From Pseudomonadota bacterium (GTDB lineage Bacteria > Pseudomonadota > Alphaproteobacteria > Sphingomonadales > Sphingomonadaceae): a DNA stretch of 15,009 bases. A program made the position numbers and the translations under genes. This document shows positions 11,799 through 15,009 of the stretch, piece by piece (positions within the stretch are counted from its first letter, which is position 1; every line of letters begins with the position of its first letter). The notes beneath the pieces are model-generated. The model searched no databases. It worked only from the letters and a program-made list of their open reading frames with translations, and was not told where the DNA came from. The stretch lies in NCBI GenBank assembly GCA_023417515.1, contig JAEZFL010000053.1, positions 1 to 15,009 of the forward strand, in the 5' to 3' direction.

Positions 11799-13487
11799 TC
11801 AGCGCCCCTGGGCGCGCCAGCGCTTGACGACTCGGGTGACGATTCCTTCCTCGTCGCCGCTGCGCCGCCACAGCTCGCTGAAATGCGGGTCGGCGGAGGC
11901 CGGACGGCGCTCGCGCTCGAGGTCGTCGAACGACACCCGGATCGGGATCGACACGCCCTCGCCGCAGATGATGCACTCACGGTTGCGCAAGGCCGGGATC
12001 ACGTCGAGGAATCCGCGCGCCCCTTCCGGCATCGCGCCTTTCACGAAATTCTGGTCGCGGTCGTTGTTGAGGCGCATGGCGATCAAGGTGCCGCACTGCG
12101 ACAGCACGCCTTCGGCAAGGTCGGACGGGCGCTGGGTGATGAGGCCGAGGCTGACGCCGTACTTACGGCCCTCCTTGGCGATCCGCTCGAGCACCTTGCG
12201 CACCGCCTGGCCGGACGAGGTCTTGTCGGCCGGGACGTAGCGGTGGGCCTCCTCGCAGACCAGCAGGATCGGCCGCTGCACCTCGTTGCGCGACCAGATC
12301 GCATAGTCGAACACCAGGCGGCTGAGCACCGCGACGACCACCGAGACGATGTCGGACGGGACGCCGGACACGTCGACGATCGAGATCGGCTTGCCCTTGG
12401 CGGGAAGCCGGAAGACCTTGGAGATGAAGCCCGACATGGTGTCGGCGATCAGCATGCCCGAAAACATGAACTGGTAGCGCGGGTCTGACTTCAGCTCGTC
12501 GATCTTGCTCTTGAGGCGCATGTAGGGCGCGGTGTCGGTGGCCTTGTTCAAGAGGCCCATCTCGGTCGCGATCGCGTTGGTGAGGTCGGACAGGGTGTAG
12601 GGAATGGGCGAGTCGACGGTGAGCTTGTTGAGGCCCTGCGCCGCCCGGTTCTTGGCGCGCGCCTGGAGCAGGCACTTGGCGAGGATGTCCATGTCGCGCT
12701 GGCGGTCCGCGCCCTGGGTGGTGACGAAGACCTCGCAATGCTCCTCGAAGTTCATCAGCCAGTAGGGCATTGCGAGATTGTCGACGTTGAACAGCTCGCC
12801 GTCGCCCTTAAACGCCGCCGAATATTCGCCGTGCGGGTCGATCATGACGATATGCCCCTCGGGGCTCATGTCGCAGATCTTGTGCATGATCAGCGCCGCG
12901 GACGTCGACTTGCCGGTGCCGGTCGAGCCCAGCAGGGCGAAATGCTTGCCGAGGAAGGAATCGACGAGCAGCGAGGCGCGGACGTCCTTGGTCGGGTAGA
13001 CGGTGCCGATCTCGACATGGGCGCGCTCGTCGGCGGCGTAGATCTGCTTCAAGTCCTTGCGAGTCACCGGGAAGGCGCGGCTGCCGGGCAGCGGGTAGGT
13101 CGTGACTCCGCGCTTGAAATTGGTGAACTGGCCCGAATGCGGGTCCTCGTCGCCTTCGCCGAGGAAGTCGACGTCGGCCAGGACCGCGCTTCCGTCATTG
13201 CTGATCTTGAGGCTGCGGACGTTGGCGAGCAGCCAGTGGCGCTGCGCCTGGAGGCGGACCTGGCTGCCGACCTGGCCGGACATGGCGACGCTGGGATCGG
13301 GATCGTTGGCGAGCGCGTGGAGCCGGGCGCTGTCGAACTCGATCGTGGCGCTGCTTCCGGAAATGGCGAAGACCCGGCCGATCCATTGCGGGCCGCTCTC
13401 CGGCTGGGAGGCAAAGCCGGGCGCGCTGGCCGCGGTGCCTTCTTCGGCGGGAAGCGGGATCGTGCGCAGGTTGTTCATGTCGGTCAT
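11799..13487 (-). CDS. HerA/DUF87-type ATPase
   Basis: A 562-residue P-loop ATPase of the HerA-FtsK superfamily. An N-terminal beta-barrel (HAS-barrel type, about 35-140) precedes the motor. Walker A is GSTGTGKS (187-194), Walker B is ILLVCEEAH (407-415), and LITQRP (449-454) follows, as in HerA. VMIDPHGEYSAAF (about 214-226) is the strand-loop typical of DUF87/HerA proteins. Such proteins form hexameric rings that translocate DNA; archaeal HerA works with NurA nuclease in end resection, and some bacterial homologues act in phage defence with a nuclease or Sir2 partner. No such partner is present here, so a housekeeping role is as likely. The start is ATG at 13487 or 13478; neither has a clear ribosome binding site. 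The frame remains open upstream to 14405 but only as the shadow of the TIGR02186 gene. Confidence 0.87.
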   Translation of the reverse strand: MTDMNNLRTIPLPAEEGTAASAPGFASQPESGPQWIGRVFAISGSSATIEFDSARLHALANDPDPSVAMSGQVGSQVRLQAQRHWLLANVRSLKISNDGSAVLADVDFLGEGDEDPHSGQFTNFKRGVTTYPLPGSRAFPVTRKDLKQIYAADERAHVEIGTVYPTKDVRASLLVDSFLGKHFALLGSTGTGKSTSAALIMHKICDMSPEGHIVMIDPHGEYSAAFKGDGELFNVDNLAMPYWLMNFEEHCEVFVTTQGADRQRDMDILAKCLLQARAKNRAAQGLNKLTVDSPIPYTLSDLTNAIATEMGLLNKATDTAPYMRLKSKIDELKSDPRYQFMFSGMLIADTMSGFISKVFRLPAKGKPISIVDVSGVPSDIVSVVVAVLSRLVFDYAIWSRNEVQRPILLVCEEAHRYVPADKTSSGQAVRKVLERIAKEGRKYGVSLGLITQRPSDLAEGVLSQCGTLIAMRLNNDRDQNFVKGAMPEGARGFLDVIPALRNRECIICGEGVSIPIRVSFDDLERERRPASADPHFSELWRRSGDEEGIVTRVVKRWRAQGR

Positions 13488-13627
13488 AAGGTCGGCACAG
13501 GCTCTCTTCGTGAGACGAAACCTGCTAACCCAAGAGAGTAAACAACTGCTTGTCCGTGCTTTTCGATGAGTTCCTGTCGTCGCAGTTGCCGGGCCGGCGC
13601 GTGTACCTCTCGCCTCGCAGCCGCTCG

Positions 13628-14443
13628 TTATTCCCGGGCGAAGGCGGCGCTCGCGCCGAAGCCGAGCAGAAGCGATATGGCGACCGCGGCGATGCCGTAG
13701 GAGAAGGACCAGCGTTCGGCGGCGCGGGCGACGAAGCCTTCGAACCCCAATTTCTCGATGCGAATGTCGCGCGTGGCGCCCGCCAGCACCCGGCCGTCGC
13801 GGATCAGGAAGGTCTCGGCGGTATAATTGCCGACCGGCACACGCGCCGGGACGTTGATCCGGGCGGTGTAGAGCACGCCTTCGGTGATCGTGACTCCGGT
13901 GGGATATTCGGCATAGAGGCCGGACCGGCGCCTGAGGTCGATGAGCCCGGCCTCGAAGCGGCGCATCTCCTCGGTCGCGGCGCCGCCGCCCGGCGACAAT
14001 TGGAGGTTGTTGAGGCCGAGCTCGTAGATGGCGGCGGTACGCTCGTCGACGATGCGGCTGACCGGCCGCGACGAGGCGACGGCGTAGAAAGCGGGGGCCG
14101 AGCGGAAGCGGGTGCGCCCGACGTTCATCCAGATGCCCATGACCTTCTGCTTCTCGCGCACGACGATGCGCTCGAGCGGGCCCTTCAGAACCACGACGAC
14201 GTCGGTGACGCCTTCGGGCGGCTGGCCGCGCGGATAGACGATCGCCCCGTAGAGGAGCAGCTCCTCGCCGGTGAAGCTGTAGCGGATCTCGATCTGGCGG
14301 TTCGACACTTCCGGGACCAGCCGCGGCTCGGCCTGGCCGAGCGCCAGCGGCATCGCGAGCATGAGCAAAAGGACCCGGACCAGCCTCAATTGGTGGTTCC
14401 GCCAAAGGCGGAACCGGGCCGGTGCCGTCTTGTGGAGCCTCAT
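13628..14443 (-). CDS. TIGR02186 family membrane-anchored protein
   Basis: A 271-residue exported protein. A signal peptide with a long n-region ends near residue 38 (ALGQA before EP), a beta-rich periplasmic domain with KQKVMGIWMNVGR (98-110) matches the TIGR02186 family, and one C-terminal membrane helix (about 247-269) anchors it. Genes of this family usually stand next to a TauE/SafE permease, as here: the ATG overlaps the permease stop in ATGA, so translation is probably coupled. The long n-region may be an annotation artefact: a TTG or the ATG at 14362 would start the signal peptide more typically, and a strong hairpin occupies this part of the message. It may assist the permease in handling a sulfur compound, but that is inferred only from the neighbour. 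No biochemical role is established. Confidence 0.82.
   Translation of the reverse strand: MRLHKTAPARFRLWRNHQLRLVRVLLLMLAMPLALGQAEPRLVPEVSNRQIEIRYSFTGEELLLYGAIVYPRGQPPEGVTDVVVVLKGPLERIVVREKQKVMGIWMNVGRTRFRSAPAFYAVASSRPVSRIVDERTAAIYELGLNNLQLSPGGGAATEEMRRFEAGLIDLRRRSGLYAEYPTGVTITEGVLYTARINVPARVPVGNYTAETFLIRDGRVLAGATRDIRIEKLGFEGFVARAAERWSFSYGIAAVAISLLLGFGASAAFARE
14395..14415. other. Hairpin in the start region of the TIGR02186 gene
   Basis: GGTTCCGCC (14395-14403) and GGCGGAACC (14407-14415) form a perfect 9-bp stem with an AAA loop, 28-48 bases after the annotated start codon on the minus strand. It could slow translation or mark a true start farther downstream. No T-run follows, so it is not a terminator. 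Confidence 0.4.
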
Positions 14444-15009
14444 AAGAGCTGCACCGTGTAGATCTCTTCCGGCTGCCAGGCGAGCTGGAGCAACATGCGC
14501 AAGGCGACGACGAGGACGAGGATGGCGAGGAGCAGGCGCAGCAGCTCGGGCTTCATCGACTGGGCGAAGCGCGCGCCATATTGCGCGCCCACCACCGAGC
14601 CCAGCAGCAGCAGCACCGCGAGCACGATGTCGACCGACCGGGTCGTCGTCGCATGGACCATGGTCGTGACGGCGGTGACGAACAGGATCTGCAGAAGCGA
14701 CGTTCCGACCACCACCTGCGCCGACATGCCGAGCAGGTAGATCATCGCCGGCACCATCACGAAGCCGCCGCCGACGCCGAGCATGGCGGTCAGGATGCCG
14801 GAGAACAGGCCGAGCAGGAACGGCGCGAGCGGGGAGATGTAGAGGCCCGAGCGATAGAAGCGCCAGCGGAAGGGCAAAGCGGCGACCAGCGGATTGTGCC
14901 GGCGCGGCGGCTTTGCGTGCTCCTTCGCCTTCAGCATGCCAAGCGCGGTCGCGGCTTCCTTCGCCATCAAGATGCCGATGCTGCCGAGCATGATGACGTA
15001 GAGGATCAG
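14440..15009 (-). CDS. TauE/SafE (TSUP) family permease, C-terminal part
   Basis: The gene runs off the right edge: its frame is open to the last base, reading LILYVI before an internal Met at 14991, so the true start lies outside. The 189 visible residues hold about six hydrophobic helices. GLFSGILTAMLGVGGGFVMV is the signature of the second half of the TauE/SafE family, whose members export sulfite, sulfoacetate or related organosulfur anions, or act as uncharacterised permeases (DUF81/TSUP). Family members are usually about 250-300 residues, so the first repeat should be just beyond the edge. A cytoplasmic loop rich in Lys/Arg (AKEHAKPPRRHN) separates the two parts, as is common in this subgroup. 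It overlaps the TIGR02186 gene by four bases. Substrate cannot be determined. Confidence 0.85.
   Translation of the reverse strand: MILYVIMLGSIGILMAKEAATALGMLKAKEHAKPPRRHNPLVAALPFRWRFYRSGLYISPLAPFLLGLFSGILTAMLGVGGGFVMVPAMIYLLGMSAQVVVGTSLLQILFVTAVTTMVHATTTRSVDIVLAVLLLLGSVVGAQYGARFAQSMKPELLRLLLAILVLVVALRMLLQLAWQPEEIYTVQLL

Noticed and set aside
11799..13487. HerA-like ATPase as the core of an antiphage defence system.
   Set aside because: No nuclease, Sir2, methyltransferase or other effector is adjacent, and the neighbours are ordinary envelope genes with the same base composition.
13488..14405. N-terminal extension of the HerA-like ATPase by about 300 residues.
   Set aside because: It is an out-of-frame reading of the TIGR02186 gene, and the Arg/Ala/Pro-rich product shows no domain.

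Overview
The window looks like a chromosomal segment of a GC-rich alphaproteobacterium, most likely of the Sphingomonadaceae type. I base this on the codon use, on the gene families present (DUF1489, two DUF2807/GIN-domain proteins, CarD, a 7Fe-type FdxA, a SUV3-like helicase, TIGR02186 next to a TauE/SafE transporter) and on the palindromic repeats between genes. No phage, plasmid, transposase, CRISPR or tRNA/rRNA signal was found. Twelve protein genes are supported; the last is cut by the window end.

Layout. At the left is mgtE (+), a CBS-gated Mg2+ transporter, convergent with a secreted DUF2807 protein (-). That gene is divergent from a short DUF1489 gene (+), which is convergent with a second DUF2807 protein (-), this one a lipoprotein. 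Next come carD (-) and fdxA (-), separated by a 330-base palindromic spacer. Divergent from fdxA is a large hybrid histidine kinase (+) with two duplicated PAS domains. It converges on an S4 RNA-binding gene (-), which overlaps the 3' end of a long SUV3-like helicase gene (-). A 282-base spacer holding a large palindromic element separates the helicase from a divergent M23 metallopeptidase gene (+). A further palindrome separates that gene from a convergent HerA/DUF87-type ATPase gene (-). The right edge holds a TIGR02186 membrane-anchored protein (-), whose start overlaps the stop of a truncated TauE/SafE (TSUP) permease (-).

How they fit together. Most genes are housekeeping or envelope functions rather than one pathway. 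Three pairings are informative. The helicase, S4 protein, FdxA and CarD are on one strand in that order, and I recall this as a common alphaproteobacterial neighbourhood; here the kinase gene on the opposite strand interrupts it. The TauE-type permease and TIGR02186 overlap by four bases and probably act together at the membrane. The two DUF2807 proteins share a repeat architecture and a C-terminal cysteine pair and are probably paralogues.

The most distinctive non-coding feature is a set of large inverted repeats at gene junctions (1-45, 3621-3706, 4440-4586, 9915-10059, 11684-11770), plus a small hairpin that contains both stop codons of a convergent pair (2756-2788). One element shows paired compensatory base differences between its two halves. 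I did not find a clear new multi-gene system; the repeats and the interrupted helicase-carD neighbourhood most deserve a second look.
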